Shown here one piece after another: positions 48,101-61,500 of a stretch of DNA of 64,000 nt (positions are counted from its first letter, which is position 1; every line of letters begins with the position of its first letter). The stretch lies in NCBI GenBank assembly GCA_013365325.1, contig JABVXV010000126.1, positions 97,556 through 161,555 of the forward strand, given 5' to 3'. The position numbers were made by a program, and so were the translations under genes. The notes beneath the pieces were generated by a model. It was not told the origin of the DNA and did no database searches. It saw nothing but the letters and a program-made list of their open reading frames with translations. The stretch comes from Dipetalonema caudispina (lineage: Eukaryota > Nematoda > Chromadorea > Rhabditida > Onchocercidae).

Positions 48101-51100
48101 ATCCAAACACTTCGTTTACTTAGAGGAAAACGGATAAACAGCGGTGAAATATATTCATATCCTTACCTTCGTTCTATTTCTGAGACGATTTCACCGGTGA
48201 TTCCATCCGAATGTTGTTCAATATGTTCACTTATTGTACTCATAATGTTACAGTAATCCCGATGTTCAACCAGCACAAATTCACAATCATCAACTAATGT
48301 TCGCATTACTCCTACATGGTACTGAAAATTTTTATCACTAAACTTAAATTTTGCGATTAGCAATCACTGACATCTTTGTCGAAATCGTATGAAACAAGTC
48401 ACTCAGGGGATCTGTTCTCTGTGAGATCTAAGACTTATACCATACATAGGAACCAGCTGGGAAAATCTAGCTCCCTCAATCTTTTGAAGATAACCTCTTC
48501 ACCGAGAAAAATTACAAATACAAAGTCATAAGAGGAAAATGTACCTGGGGGACTAAATCAGGTTGCACACCAAATGAGTCGCCAAGTTTATATTCGATTC
48601 TTTCGCCATCCGGTAAAATAACTTCTACCTGGCCGTTTACGATAACTGACCACGCATCGACCCTTTCATTATGTTGCATAACAACAGTATTTGCTTCCGA
48701 TACAACAGCGAATACCATTTTCAAGCAAAGTTGGCGTTTTATACTCAAGGGAAGTGTTGCTAAAGCGGACATATGCTGCATAAAATCCTAAAATAAGATA
48801 AATTTTCTCCGTGAATCATGTTAGCTATCGTTTGCAGAAAAATTGTAAATTTTTAATATTAAACTTCATTTTCTATTCCGGCAAATGATAGTAAATGTTC
48901 TGTAAAGCGAAATTCGGGAATCTGTCTGATTTATATACATCCTGCATTTTTAGAAATTCTTGAGTGCCTAATTATCATTTTACATGCGCCTGGTGCTATG
49001 ACTTTATAAAACTTCTACCACTAAATTAGTTTCCGTAAACAGAAACAGATAATACTAATGAATTTCTATACAAAGGCATTAAAAAGTCTTACCAGTAATG
49101 TACATATATCGTCAGCTGTTCTTTCAAAAGGTTCCTTTTCAAGGCATTCACGAACGCTATCTTTCAATTCATGAAAACTGTCATATGATGGACATGACTC
49201 GTCATCTTCCTCGCTATCGACTGCTGCTTCTGGAAGCCCTAAAAACAAACTAAATATAGCAACTCAGATTTTAATAAAACAGACAGTTTAAATTGAATTT
49301 ACTATACGATAATATCACCGGACCGACTTCTTACTTCTGTTCAGATAACTGAATACATGAAGCGCACCGTGTAAATCATCTTCGTTTGCGCTTGAAGAAG
49401 CCGTACTTGATAAGTGTGTGTAAAGTTCACCGCTGTTTGGACTTGAAACTGAATCAGATTTGCGTGCTTTGTGCTTTACCTTAAGGCGAGTATCCGCATC
49501 CACAGTTAGACCATTCAAATATACCTTAAGAAATAATATATACAATTGAAGATCTCGTAGACTACCGCATCATACTTGCTTAATAAGCAATTGTGCTTTT
49601 TCCAGTAAGCTTACCTGACTTTTGTATGTTGAGGCATAACCAGAACCAATAGCATTACTGGGGCATATATCATCTCTTTCCCGACGGAAAGACCTGTGCT
49701 TTTTCCGTTCACACCTTGAAACTGGTGATTCAGTAGCACTGAGAGACGATGCTTTTCCAGTCTTATAAAGACGAGAAGGTGGCGGAAGCGATGGATTGGA
49801 AGTAGCAGGATCGGCACCTGAACGAATTGAAACAGTGACCGTGCCAGATGGTGATGGTATGGGTGTAGCGCTCAATGTACATAATGAATTGCGTAAACGG
49901 CCACTATTCCCCGTCGAACACATATGTCCCTTGTTCACCTTTATATGCTTCACATCTGGATAATCAATCTGGAAAAAAAAAGGTCAATCGTATTACATTT
50001 ACGAAATGCAATATGACTTTGAAGGCGAAAATTAAATATGCCGCTCTCCATCTGATTTGTTACACGTAACCGATCTAATTCAACATTAAACATCAAGTGA
50101 ATACTTGACATCTGAATAACAGTACAGAACAGTTTTGTGTCTATTAGAAACTAACCACAATCATTTCTGCTGGTTGCAAAACAATGCAATCATTTTTGCG
50201 CCGATAATCCAATCCATTCCGTTTGCCAAACCTGCAAAACTCTCATATTAGTCAGTGAAACAAGGGTGTTTGCAAGGAATGATGACCATTTTATGAGTTA
50301 TGAAAGCAACAAACACCTCGACAACCTCGGTAAAAGGAGAATCATCATAATTCCATCAACCACAATAAAGCAGAATCCTTTTACACAAGCTTACAATGTT
50401 AGCAACATAATCATTCCTTTTTGTTTATTTCTACTCAGTTTTAGATATCGGATTGTCAAAAAACCCCTCGACATGCCAGATGATCAAAGGGCTTTAAATT
50501 CCATATTTATTTCGTATACAGTGAAACCGAAAAGTGATACCAGCCGCAGGGTAAGTAGATTTGTTCATCCATGAAAACACATCCGGAAAGTAGTATGTAC
50601 CAACATGTGGCAACTTGGCCTTGTCTAAAATTAACGTATGTAAGAAGTTAAAAATTTACCAAAAAAGTACCAGTTGTTAATTTTGGTTTTAAGCAAAAAG
50701 AAAAAAGCACAACTAAATCATGATTCTCACCGAAAAAGAATAAAATTAGCCGGATGTCTTTCAAAACGCGCAGTACAACAGATTGCCCGAAGTGGTGCAT
50801 CATTTAGATTATGGAAGACGTCTAGACGTCGCAAATTAGAATATATAATTTTCAAGTCCTGAAAGAAAGCCAACAAAAATACTCAATAAAGAATTATATG
50901 CTACTCTTTTTACACAAGTAAAAATTTCAGTCTAGTAACTCTAATTCGCTGATCAATAATTATTAATCGGTAAAAGTGTTCTTCTGTTATTACTAAATGA
51001 TATTTCAAATATTCAGACATTTTCGACGGTAATTAGAACTTTCTATACAAAAAATAAAAAAGAAAGAAAACCTCGTCTGTCCGTGTGGATGGTTCCTTGG

Positions 51101-51137
51101 CAATAGCGGCAATGAATGCTTCCTTGTAACGCTCCAT
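42152..51137 (-). CDS. pxf-1: PDZ-GEF / RAPGEF2-type Rap exchange factor
   Basis: Rap GTPase exchange factor of about 1,390 codons (minus): 51137-51072, 50858-50731, 50626-50541, 50231-50156, 49968-49615, 49524-49335, 49238-49093, 48787-48545, 48321-48167, 48013-47809, 47415-47290, 46924-46736, 46550-46329, 46189-45986, 45676-45443, 45353-45190, 45008-44900, 44791-44678, 44606-44413, 44359-44083, 43825-43726, 43589-43341, 43263-42979, 42204-42152. Order: degenerate N-terminal cNMP-binding unit (WYILLSGC, then FGKRNG and QPAEMIVIDYPD), Ser-rich linker, second cNMP-binding domain (about 350-480), RasGEF-N (482-592), PDZ (about 610-690, [19 protein letters not shown]), RA (about 800-930), RasGEF catalytic domain (about 940-1160, [40 protein letters not shown]), Ser-rich tail. 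In C. elegans it acts in epithelial and cuticle integrity. Exon 3 reads with a one-base frameshift. The last exon is inferred only from a TTTCAG acceptor. Confidence 0.9.
50541..50626 (-). CDS. pxf-1: pxf-1 exon 3 with apparent one-base frameshift
   Basis: Entry phase from exon 2 gives [11 protein letters not shown], the conserved core of the RAPGEF2 N-terminal cNMP-binding unit. Past a TTTT run at 50573-50570 the matching frame jumps, and [11 protein letters not shown] joins exon 4 ([11 protein letters not shown]) in phase. One extra T would make the whole gene open. As written, the upstream frame runs into a stop in exon 4 unless a cryptic donor (GT|GTTTTC) removes the last part of exon 3. 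An assembly or sequencing error in a homopolymer is the simplest explanation. Confidence 0.75.
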
Positions 51138-51841
51138 GCTATCACAATTCCCATTCAACAGACCTCTACAACATTGAAAGCTACCACCTCTTCTGCTCTA
51201 ATCAGTAATAATCACGAATTACCGTAATCAAACTTTCCATACTGGAACCAACTGAGCATTGCAACATATTTAATATATTGTGAGAATGTCGTACTTCAGT
51301 GGGCATAATTGTGAAGTGCACCAAGATATCTCTCGGGACAAAGTCACCGAACTATCATCTCCCGGTAGTTACTGTCAACACTACAGATTATAGGTCAATT
51401 ACAAGTCTATGTATTACTGTTGATGATGCGCAATGCATTATTAAATTGAACCATTCTAATAGCTCCTTCTCCCTGTTGTCGGATGTACCATTGAAACTTT
51501 GCATCTTGAATCAGAAATAATTTCCGGATCGATATTTACAGGATTTGGAATTGAAATATGTTATCTTTAAGGATAGCATTAGCCGATGTTTGCATGAATG
51601 CTTCAAACTTTGATAAGTGTACGATAATCAGTAGACGCAGTAATGGAATTAAGAACTTTATCAGAATTACGAAAACAAATAAACCCAAAGAATAATCAGA
51701 ACGAAGCAAAGTTATGACGACGATGTTACATTGAAAAAGCTTTTTGCCACAATCATGCAAGATTATTAGCTAGTTTTACTTCGAAATGAAGCAACTAATG
51801 TATAGATAATTTCAAGATCGGAATTGTAAGGACGAGATGGT
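51138..51841. other. Region upstream of pxf-1
   Basis: About 0.7 kb between the pxf-1 start and the next gene's stop codon, both on the minus strand; it should hold the pxf-1 promoter or further 5' exons. A plus-strand open frame at 51299-51520 looks non-random in composition, but it lacks homology I can recognise and has no splice partners. Confidence 0.4.
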
Positions 51842-52730
51842 TTACACAAATACCGAATCCATATTGTGATCCAAATTTTTATTCTGAATGAGCAGCGCTT
51901 TATCATCCAATTGCTTGCTTGTTTGTTTGATTTCAGTCAAACGGGACAGTGAATGGAAACGTTTGAAAATGGATTTCATAAAAACTATTAGCATTATGAT
52001 TAAAAACGTCGATATCATGCCGATCAAAGCTGGCAAATAGATGTAGGTGTTCCGGTTCTTCTGAAGAATAATTGTTTCAAATTTTTAGAACAATCTTAGG
52101 AATGTATAGTGATCGATTGGTCAATAAACTGTCGAAAAATATTTTGTAAGAGAATTTTTACATTTTGGTAGTTCATTGCTACCTTGTGGATGAAACTTAT
52201 GACATCGGATCTCTTTTTTGATCATTGCTCTGATTCTTGGCGGCTGTTAGACAGTAAATGTTGGAGTAAATTTGTTTATTGTGGAATTTATGTCTTGGAA
52301 AAATTCTGAAAACAACAAGCTTATGCCTTTCAAATTATTCTGCAGATCTGGAAATTTCCCACTTTCTTTATTAAAATAAAATTGAGTGTGCGAAACCGAT
52401 GCTGAAACATCTCCTTCCTATGACAGTTGCTAAAAAAAAAGGAAAAAAGGAAAAGTCCTTTGAACTAACCAAAAGTTTGTTAACTCCTATTTCAAAAGCC
52501 TCAAAAATCACATCAACAGCAGCTTTTGGATGTATCAGAGATTTCAACATATTCCAATCGAAATTTGTTGAATTTCCGTTATAGGAATCGGACATATTCA
52601 ACGAATAAAGTGCATCTTGTCGCAGTGCTTCGCTACCGTTTCGTGAAGTTACAATGGGTGCGAATGCGATTGCGATGATTCCGAGGAGTGAAATATTCAT
52701 AACTTCAAAAATTTTCAGATATTTGTTCAA
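51842..52730 (-). CDS. Orphan single-pass membrane protein
   Basis: 159 aa in two exons (minus): 52730-52470 and 52060-51842, joined in phase 0. A signal-peptide-like start (MNISLLGIIAIAFA, ten residues after the first Met) is followed by a short lumenal domain of about 70 residues with three possible N-glycosylation sites (NGSE, NMSD, NSTN region) and no Cys. A strong TM helix follows (LPALIGMISTFLIIMLIVFM), then a basic and polar cytoplasmic tail of about 45 residues ending MDSVFV. The predicted topology is type I. I do not recognise the family; it may be nematode-specific. Which of the two N-terminal Met codons is used is unclear. It lies between two larger genes on the same strand, with no sign of an operon. 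Confidence 0.65.
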
Positions 52731-53935
52731 AGTAATTTATAACGCGTCGCATTTGAATAATAATATTCAAAAATACGAAAAAAACATTCTCAGAAATAGT
52801 CGTAAAGTGCCTTGCATTATTTCTAGAAGATAATGACAAATTTTAGGAGAAGATACCAATCTCGAAAAAGATGTTATCCTTAGTTGACTTCTATCTCCTA
52901 TAAAGTAGATTGTGATCAATCAGTTACTTTATGTTTCTGGAATACTACAAGTTACAGGAATTTACTACTCAACATTACAGTCTATTTATGCATACTGTTG
53001 GAATGTCTTAGATAATTATTTGTTGCATTGGTATATCTTATAGTAGGAGTATATGTTGTTCAGGTTTAGGAGAAATTATTGTAAATGAGAAGGAATTCAT
53101 ATGTACACATGGAGGTGTTCAGATACATCTCATGTCGAAAACCTACAACTATGGAAATGTTATCAACTATTATTGCCGCATTTTGCAGCCAATGTTATTA
53201 TCTGTTAAAATTACTTATTATTGCGTACAGGACGAAAATTCCTCGAAAGTTTACAAATTACTAGAAGAAATGAAATAGTAGAAACACTGTTATGTACAAT
53301 AAATGCAGCATTAAATTATTTGTACAAAGCACCCAACATTTCAATCATCAAATCTAAGCAAGTCTGTACATCCAGATGAAATTTTGAATAATATAACTGA
53401 ACACGAATTACCTTTGAGAAAATGCTCCCAATTGGAGCTTTCAGAGTTCTATTTTATTTCAGCAGTTTGTAAATGAAATGCAGACCTTATCGGAAATCAA
53501 AGCTACTTCCCTTACGAATGATTAGACCTGAGACTGTTGTAATAAGGAGGAAGTAAAATTACTAATTATAAATTAACCTCAAGCTATTCGAGATAAGTCA
53601 TGACAATGTGTTTATGAAAGGACAGACTTGTATAGGCCCGTTGACAACTATAATCGCCCATAGTGCATTTATTTAAGGTTTCCTAGAAGGAAACGAAATC
53701 CTAAATGAAAATAGGCGAATATACAGGCGGTGATATGTATCCGATCATTTAGTATATTAGGATTCTGAGTGACAGTAAGTTTCGCACTCCGAACACGTCC
53801 ATAAGAAATAAACACACAGTATATTAACCGTTAAATTATTTCGTTTGTCAGATTTTTGGTGGCATAAATCGCTCAGTTGTAGCTGGCTGTCTCGTATCAG
53901 TTTGCATGAAGCTTCCAGAAATGTTTCAATACCAT
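52731..53935. other. Intergenic interval upstream of the orphan membrane gene
   Basis: About 1.2 kb between the orphan gene's start and the 3' end of QSOX. It is AT-rich, with only short open frames. A minus-strand frame reaching 53757 continues from the QSOX terminal region but is out of phase with it. The interval probably holds the orphan gene's promoter and the QSOX 3' UTR. Confidence 0.45.
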
Positions 53936-56900
53936 CTAGCCATAGCATCGTAATAAAGACAGATCTTCTGGGAGTTCAGGTACTGGAAAGACAACTCACC
54001 TGATATGGTCTGCATGCATTAAACGTTAAACAACATGAAATAAAATTCAGGTACTACATGAGATAAGAATAGCTACGGAAGCTTTCGACTATTCGAAATG
54101 TGATTCGTTTCATTGTATGGCCTGATTGATGTGTAGAAGTTGATCAGGAAATCTCGGACATTTTTCCTGCTGAACATTCCATCTGAATGACATGATGAGC
54201 AGAGAAAAATTGGTGGGAACTGTCGCTTCTCAAACTGCGGATCTTCCGTTGCTTTATCACCGTGCAATCGGGCATTAACAATGTTATGAGCACGCCACAG
54301 GTAAAACATCATATCGTAAGCACTTTGCACCTATACCAATGGCATTTTTTAATTTAATTGATGAAATCTGTTATTTAAAGAATTTGGCAACCGACAACTA
54401 ACCTAGGGCTCACTTGGAGTAAAAGATCAGGTAAATTTTTGGGATCTAATAAGGATGAAGAGAACTCAAGCTAATCAGCTTATCGCATTTCTACTGAAAT
54501 TGTTAAAAATTGTCAGTTTTCTTCCCCTACTACAATTTTTAAGTAATATTTGTTATCTTTCAAATTTGCTTTCCCTAAAAATCCCTAAAGATAAGTTGTG
54601 TAAATAAATTGAACTATGGAAAAAAGATACCCGACGTTCAGTCAACGGGTAGAGAGTGGTTGTCATATGCAAAAAATGTTCTCGACAATCCAAGCAGCCA
54701 AAGAAATTAACTACCCAACCACGTATACTGTATAACAGGTTAATCGGTGATTGTAATCCTTGCATAAAAGCATTAACGGTGATTGCATGAAATGTTGTCC
54801 ATAGGCCACAAGTATAACCTCGATATCCTGGTGCCGTTCCTTTACAATGTTCCCATGAAGCATTCATCGGGAATGGATATCCATATACTCGCTAGAAATT
54901 TTCATTTTCTACCATAGTTTTCAATTTCCAGAAATTATTTTAGAAGTTTTCGTGAAAACTTCTAAAAAAAAAAAAAAAAAAAATGAGACATTGCCATCGA
55001 TCTTCTAAAATAAATATATTTATCAATTTACTTCAATATTCTGAAACTGATTTTGCCATACAGACGTTGAAATTGCACGCTTTCCTCTGTGTGCTTCAAG
55101 AAAATGTCGAAGATGTAAAAAGACGGATTTGGCTCGTGCGCTTTGCTTCAATGCCTGAAAAAAAGAAAAAAAAGAAAATTCTACAAGAGGAAAACTAATT
55201 GAAGACGATTTACAGCATGTATCCATCGACAGCTGTCATAATAATTAGCAGCCATTGTCGCACTACTCAATGACTTACGAATAACTTAGAATTGAGTGAT
55301 AATGATTGGCGACCATCCTTATTGCAAAATGTATAAAAGATCATGTCGGAAGCTAAGACGGACAAGGGAATAAAGACTTGAGATGAAAAAAAATTTTTAA
55401 GGAGAAGGGAAATAAATTTGATTACCATTTCAAAAAGATGACCGTAGACTTCAAAATCTTTCTTTCTTTCTTTTTTTAAATTAATTTTAAAAAGCTTGCA
55501 CCATTGACTAGATAGAGAGGAGATGAAAACAGTTAGCGGTTAGAGATTTAAGACTAAATTTCACCATTCTGATCCAAATTTTGGGCTTGATAAATAAGCC
55601 TAATCCATCAACTTCGTGTCGACTATTGTTTGTAAAATAATGATTTAGTGTGAAGTACTCAACCAATTCGTTTCACATTTGTGAACGTTAGGTCTAAATT
55701 CCAAGGTGGTACAGGAAAGGTTCTCTAGAAGAAAAAAGAGCTAGCACTATGAATGAGGACCAGCATAAATCACAAACACCACCTGTCATACCGATATCGG
55801 CTACAGACAAATGGAACAATTTACCGCGAATGATTTCTGATTCGTTGTTTGTGGTGTTGAGTTAGATGTGTAAATTGGGAAATGCTGAAAATATTGAAAA
55901 ATTATAGTTCTATCTCTTTTAATATAAAAGCTAGAATAAATTCCCATATGACAAAATAAAATTTTATTTTTTTACAAATTTATGTTTTTTTTTTTTTTAG
56001 AATATTTCAACAGAATTATTATATTACTTCAGCAAGAACATTGATGAAATCCAATAGTGCCGTGAAGTTTGTGCCAGCAATGTTGTTATCTGTTTTAATT
56101 ACTTCATTAAACAGTGCCATACGCATCGCTTTCAGCATATCCGTTTCCGATACGTAGTATAATTCACGACATCTTAAATTTAACTATTAAATTTAATCTC
56201 TACCAAATCTCTTCACAGGAAAAACGAATTAATTTTATTTGAAAAATGTGAATAGAAAACTAATTTGAATATAAACAGCATAATTTTGTCTGTAATGTGG
56301 AAAAAAAAAAAGAGAAAAATTACATGGACAAAAAATAAAAACAAGTAATTAAATATTTAAATTATTGTGATATAACCAATATTTCAAGCTGAATTGCTTC
56401 CATGATTTCATATAATTTTACATAATTTAAAGTCCGATATAAGCAAAACACTCTAATATAAGTTAAAAAATTATTGAAGTCACTTAAATAGGAATCGCTT
56501 TTTAGAATTCAAATAAAGAAAGGAAGCAAAATTCAGAGAAAAAAAAAGCTATCACTTTAACAAATTGTAACAATGAGAAAGTCAGTGCGAACTTGTCCTG
56601 ATGTAACTCGCACTGCACGATAACCTGCTGATTGACAGGTGATGGTACCAATGGGACACGAAAGACAGGTTGCACTTGTGGCGCATATGTTATTTTCATT
56701 ACTTCTTGCAACGAATGCGAACCATATCTGGATTTATCCACCAGAATGTAAAAGTTGAAAATAAACTTCACAGAAATTCATATGCCATAGTATTTCATGT
56801 ATATTTCAAAGATTTATTTTTGGAGGTTTAAAGGAAATGGGCTCGAGTTTGAGCGAATTTGAAAAAGTGAGAAAAATTGTTACTTTTGTTACTTTGAAAA

Positions 56901-58553
56901 TGTCACTTTTAAAATCAACCTACTTCGTTTGAAGCAAACTTTTTTTTATAACTCATAGTTCTAACCAACATTGTTTTGTATTTTATTTAAGCTGAAAAAT
57001 TTGAAATATAAAATAAAAAAGAAAAAAATGATAAAGACAAAAGTGGAATGAAAACCTACGGACTTTGGTAGATAGGATTGTCTTGATTACGTTTGAAAAC
57101 CAGAATATATGGTAAATGTGTGATGCTGAATGACTGAATAATGGGTGAAGGAACAATAATTCTTCTGGTAAGTACCGTTCTTTGAAGTGGAAACATATCC
57201 AACAAGAATTCCACACCAACACTATCGAATTGTTCGAATAGTAAAACAAGGAATTGATGAGAATCATTCACTTGATTCCAAAAATTTCTCAATGCCACTG
57301 CACTGCAAAATTGTCAATTTTTTTTAGGAATTAGTAATTTTAATGTTCAAAAAAAAAAAAAAGGAATTGATTCGTTTAATCGTTTGATATTTTTTGACAG
57401 TCAGAACTACAAGTTGTGGATTTTTTTAGGAATTCTATGTTCGACTGGAAGCCTCATCAACATTTGGAGATGTTCTGCATCGGATGTCAGACTGTTTTAA
57501 TAATCGGAATTAGTAATTTTTGGTGTGAACCTGTCAGCTGTCAAAAAGGTGAAATCTGGCCAATCTGCATAGTGAAACTGATTGTATTCATTTCGTATAA
57601 CTTGAGTAAGTTGACTTTTCATATGCGGTAAAGAATGTCTTGGCTCCAACTTGATTGCATCAACACGGCTTCGGGCATATCGAGGATAGTACTGAAAAAT
57701 ATAGGTTTATCTTGGATTCATTTATTCGTTTTATGATATATTTATTGTTTGTTTAATTGGTAAGCACATCCACTTTCGGTTCTGGTTAGTTCCTAGCGAA
57801 AATTACCTTGGTCAAAAATATATAAAAAATGAGAAAGAAAATAATGCAAAAAATGTACGAAAAAAAAAAAAGAAAACAAAAAAAATTACTGAACTAATGA
57901 AATCTAAACCAATTATAGATTTCGGGAATGCTAAATTTTGAATTCGATACGATCACTGTCTTTCTCAACGTATCATTTCTTAGGAAATATTTAATTGCCC
58001 TCTCAGAAATGATTTGCTAATTGAAACACCAACCAGGATCATAGGATATCCGATAATTCCCTGATCGCTACATATCTTTTGATTGACAACATCAGCGCAA
58101 TTAATAGCAGCCACTGTAACAACGTTTTTCCATGATTGTATGGATGATGCGAACTCCAAATAAAACGGAGCAAAAGCACGACAATGTCCACACCTTCAAT
58201 GAATAGTATGCATTTCTTTAAATTTCATTTCACTTTTAGAAAGTGATATTTCTTGAAAACGAGCTTTCGAAAAATAAATCTAAAGATTTCTACAAAAAAC
58301 AAAATGAATGGTTTTTTTTTTCTTTTTTTACAATGTTGTAGGATTACCAATCAGCGTAGAATTCAACCACAAAAGCATGATCTTGCATGAATATAGTATC
58401 GTAGAAGGTAGCAGCATCAAGTTGCATCACTGGATCATAGCCCGCTTGATAGAGGGTTGGATTGGTACCCATTGGTATATAATTCATATTCGAGACATAA
58501 CCATTCGTTTTCTCAGATACAAATATTACCAATGATATTATCAAAGACAACAT
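53936..58553 (-). CDS. qsox: Quiescin sulfhydryl oxidase (QSOX)
   Basis: Secretory-pathway enzyme that makes disulfides with O2 via thioredoxin and Erv/FAD modules. Exons (minus): 58553-58348, 58193-58034, 57691-57531, 57302-57060, 56727-56593, 56172-56028, 55154-55032, 54891-54631, 54330-54073. This gives 563 aa ending SNSRKLP at 54073; or, via GTCGAA at 54089, exon 53982-53936 gives 573 aa ending LSLLRCYG. A signal peptide (MLSLIISLVIFVS) leads to a Trx domain with WCGHC at about residues 69-73. Next come a redox-inactive Trx-like and helical region (ALKQSARAKSVFLHLRHFLE), then the Erv domain from PFPMNASWEHCKGTAPGYRG. The Erv CxxC is at about 457-460 (FFGCLDCREHF), and a third CxxC lies in FLCSSCHSD near 522. 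W..H and HNIVNARL FAD-site strings are present. No C-terminal TM helix is seen, unlike many metazoan QSOX. Confidence 0.9.
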
Positions 58554-58590
58554 TCTTATAGAGAATCTGCAAAAAAAAAAAGAAAAGAAA
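58554..58590 (-). promoter_or_regulatory. qsox: Probable spliced-leader acceptor of QSOX
   Basis: A long pyrimidine tract on the minus strand ends TTTTTTGCAG about 14 nt before the QSOX ATG (58553). No upstream coding exon is needed because the signal peptide is complete. A trans-splice site or a 5' UTR intron end would both fit. Confidence 0.45.
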
Positions 58591-61500
58591 AAGAAAAAAA
58601 AAAAAAAAAAACAAGAAAAAAACAATTTGTTTAAATTTTTGTATACTAACTAATACAAGATAGAGGTATGGGACAGATGATAAAATATGGGAATGATGAA
58701 AAGAATTAGGGTCATCATCATCATATATCGATGGTAGAAGATATCAGCTGCACAGCAGAGAAACCAATCTCTCACAGTAAACAAAAGCTATTTCTTCCTG
58801 GTACCGTTCATCCCTTTCATCACCAAACGATCATACGTATTTACAAAGAAGTCATTTTTTATACTCCATATCCAAAAAAAAAAAAGTGAGAAAAAAAAAA
58901 GATTCTCTATTTCACTTTTCATTGCGGAAATAAGAAAAAACAAAATCCTGCAATAGACCATCTGGAATGTTTCTCAAAATTTTTGCTCATAACAGTAAGT
59001 ACAAATAATAAAGCAGAAAAATAACTTATCAATAACTAATTGTTAATGGTAGTAATTTTTTGGAAATATTTAGTAAGAATAAATAAATCAGTAAAATTAT
59101 CATCAATACAGACAATAAAATTCTCTCTCACAGACAAATTGCACAACCTGTTTTGGAGAGAGAGAGAAAAAAAAAAAAAGAATGAAACTTGAATTTATAA
59201 TATGTTGCAGAAGTGTAATGTTTAAAGTTATTATGTTATATTGTGATTGCAAATAATAATTTCATTTCACAATGAATGCGAAATATTCACCACTTACGGA
59301 TAATATCATCACGATACTGCTAATGTTTTGTGCCGCAAGAAAGATTTTCCAACAAGTGCCGCTTGGTTGAGATTATATGATCCGGAAAATTAACCATCTA
59401 ATCAGAAAATGATTTAATAGTGAGTCACCTTTCAGACAGTTGATGCTATGATAAGACCTTATCCAATTTGTAACTAATGAAGGATGCATTTCATCAAATT
59501 CATTCATTGCAAGGAACAAAATTTTTTAATATATTGTGAAATTTGTTCTCAATAATTAGTGGTATGCTTGTCTTCAATCAACGTAAATAAAACGAGGAGA
59601 AATTCGTCAGATGATTATGAAGAGTTTGTCATTGATACGCTATGATGTTGCTTCAACTCTTTGAACAAAAATTTTCCTATCTTATAGGGAAGTGAGAAGT
59701 ATAATCTATATATGATCATTAAAAATAGCGAAATACGACAACAATAAACTGGATTTTCGATTAGCAGAAGAAACGATGAGATAAATTTCAGTTCAAATCT
59801 AACCTTTATAATCCTGAATAGAGAAATCAAATTTATCACACTCATTAAGAAATTTATAAACAACTTGAAAACACAATTGCACATGTTATTCAATAATGTT
59901 CAACAATGATGAGGGAATAAAATTAAACTTATTAGGACAATTGGAAGAATATTAAGAGATAAAGTAGATTAAACAATTACAAATGCAAAAATATGATTAA
60001 AAATTGAACAGTATATAAGAAGAAATAGAACAAATAATAATATCTCAAACAATAATGGAAATATTTAAATTAATGCACCACGAGTGAAATGTCGTTGAGT
60101 CGTTTCGCTGTTCATTAACATTAATGTTGTTAAAGAACGCTCGACGTATTTTTTCTTTTTTTTTTTTATGTTGTTAAAGGTATCAGCTGTGAGAATAACC
60201 TTTTGTTAGTACGTCATGTGATTTGGTGATGTTGGAAAACATTCAATGTATATTTATTCACAATTGTTAGTGAAACAAAGATTCTTTTTTCTACATTAAA
60301 GATCATCGATCAAAACTATATGTTGTCGAATTATTTCTTGTTGAAAGTTTTCTTATTGTTTTGTTTTTTTTTTTTTTTTTTCTTTTTCTTTTCTTTTTGT
60401 TTGTCTCTTCTTTCTTTATCCTGAATAAAATATGACAAAAGGTAGAAATAATTGTTAAATTGAAGAAAATGATTAGAAAATTACTTCTATAATATAATAT
60501 TATCATCTCTCAAAATGCAACAAGTTAGGAATCAGGCAAGATCAAGTATTTAGCTAACAGGTTAACAGATCAAAGTACATCATTTGCAACTTTCAACCAC
60601 TATGAAAAATTTATCAGTGTTGTTATCAACACAATCGTATTTGGCCAATCAGAGACTAGACTATGATTTCTGGAGTAGAGAGAACATTCCTATCCACTAA
60701 GGCTAATAAATAAAATGAGCCACAACTGACTTTGTATTTCACTTCGTGCACATTATCTTTATTTAAGAAATATTGAAGAAAACTAATAAAGTTAAGAATT
60801 AGAATTCAACCCTGTATTTTAGGTTTACAGAAATTCTTGATTATCGGAGAAAAAATATGAGAAAAAAAAAAAAGAACAAACCTCATCATCATAACCATAT
60901 GGCCATTTTATGTTTTACGATTGTTAATGTTTTTTTTTATATGTTGCAAGGAACAACAAAATTAAAATTTTTGAAATCACTCTTGTTGCGCTCAGAGCTT
61001 TTTAATCTTTAGGGTTATATCGGGGTCATATCAAAATACTCAGTAATACGATATTTCAAAAATACAACCCCACTTCAACACGTAGATATTCGAATCCTGT
61101 TTACTCTAAACTTCTTACTATCGATTCCAATTAACTATTTTCACCACCTAAACCTCTTTCATCCTTTCGCAAATTTGTTGAATAATCACCATCATCTTCA
61201 CGGATATCTCTTAAAATTGTACGATGTTTATTAATTTTGGGCTAAACGAAATTTGATACAAACTTGACTGAAATTTATGTTAAAAAATTTTCCAAGTATG
61301 TTTTCGAAGAACTGCCGCTAAAAAGTATCAAGGAAAGGAAAAAGATGGGAAGGTAATAGTACCTTTATTGCGTCATTGATAATATTATGTAAAGATTTCC
61401 TTACCACCTATATACACCAATCAAAATGAAATTGAAAATGGGCGGAAGCATAAACAGCTGTCATCTTACGTCGAGGTAAAATTATTTTAGCTGGCAATAA

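Noticed and set aside
50266..50574. Plus-strand open frame with acceptor and donor-like ends inside a pxf-1 intron, suggesting a nested gene
   Set aside because: The opposite strand of the same stretch contains the required pxf-1 exon 3 (CWYILLSGC...), which explains the coding-like composition.
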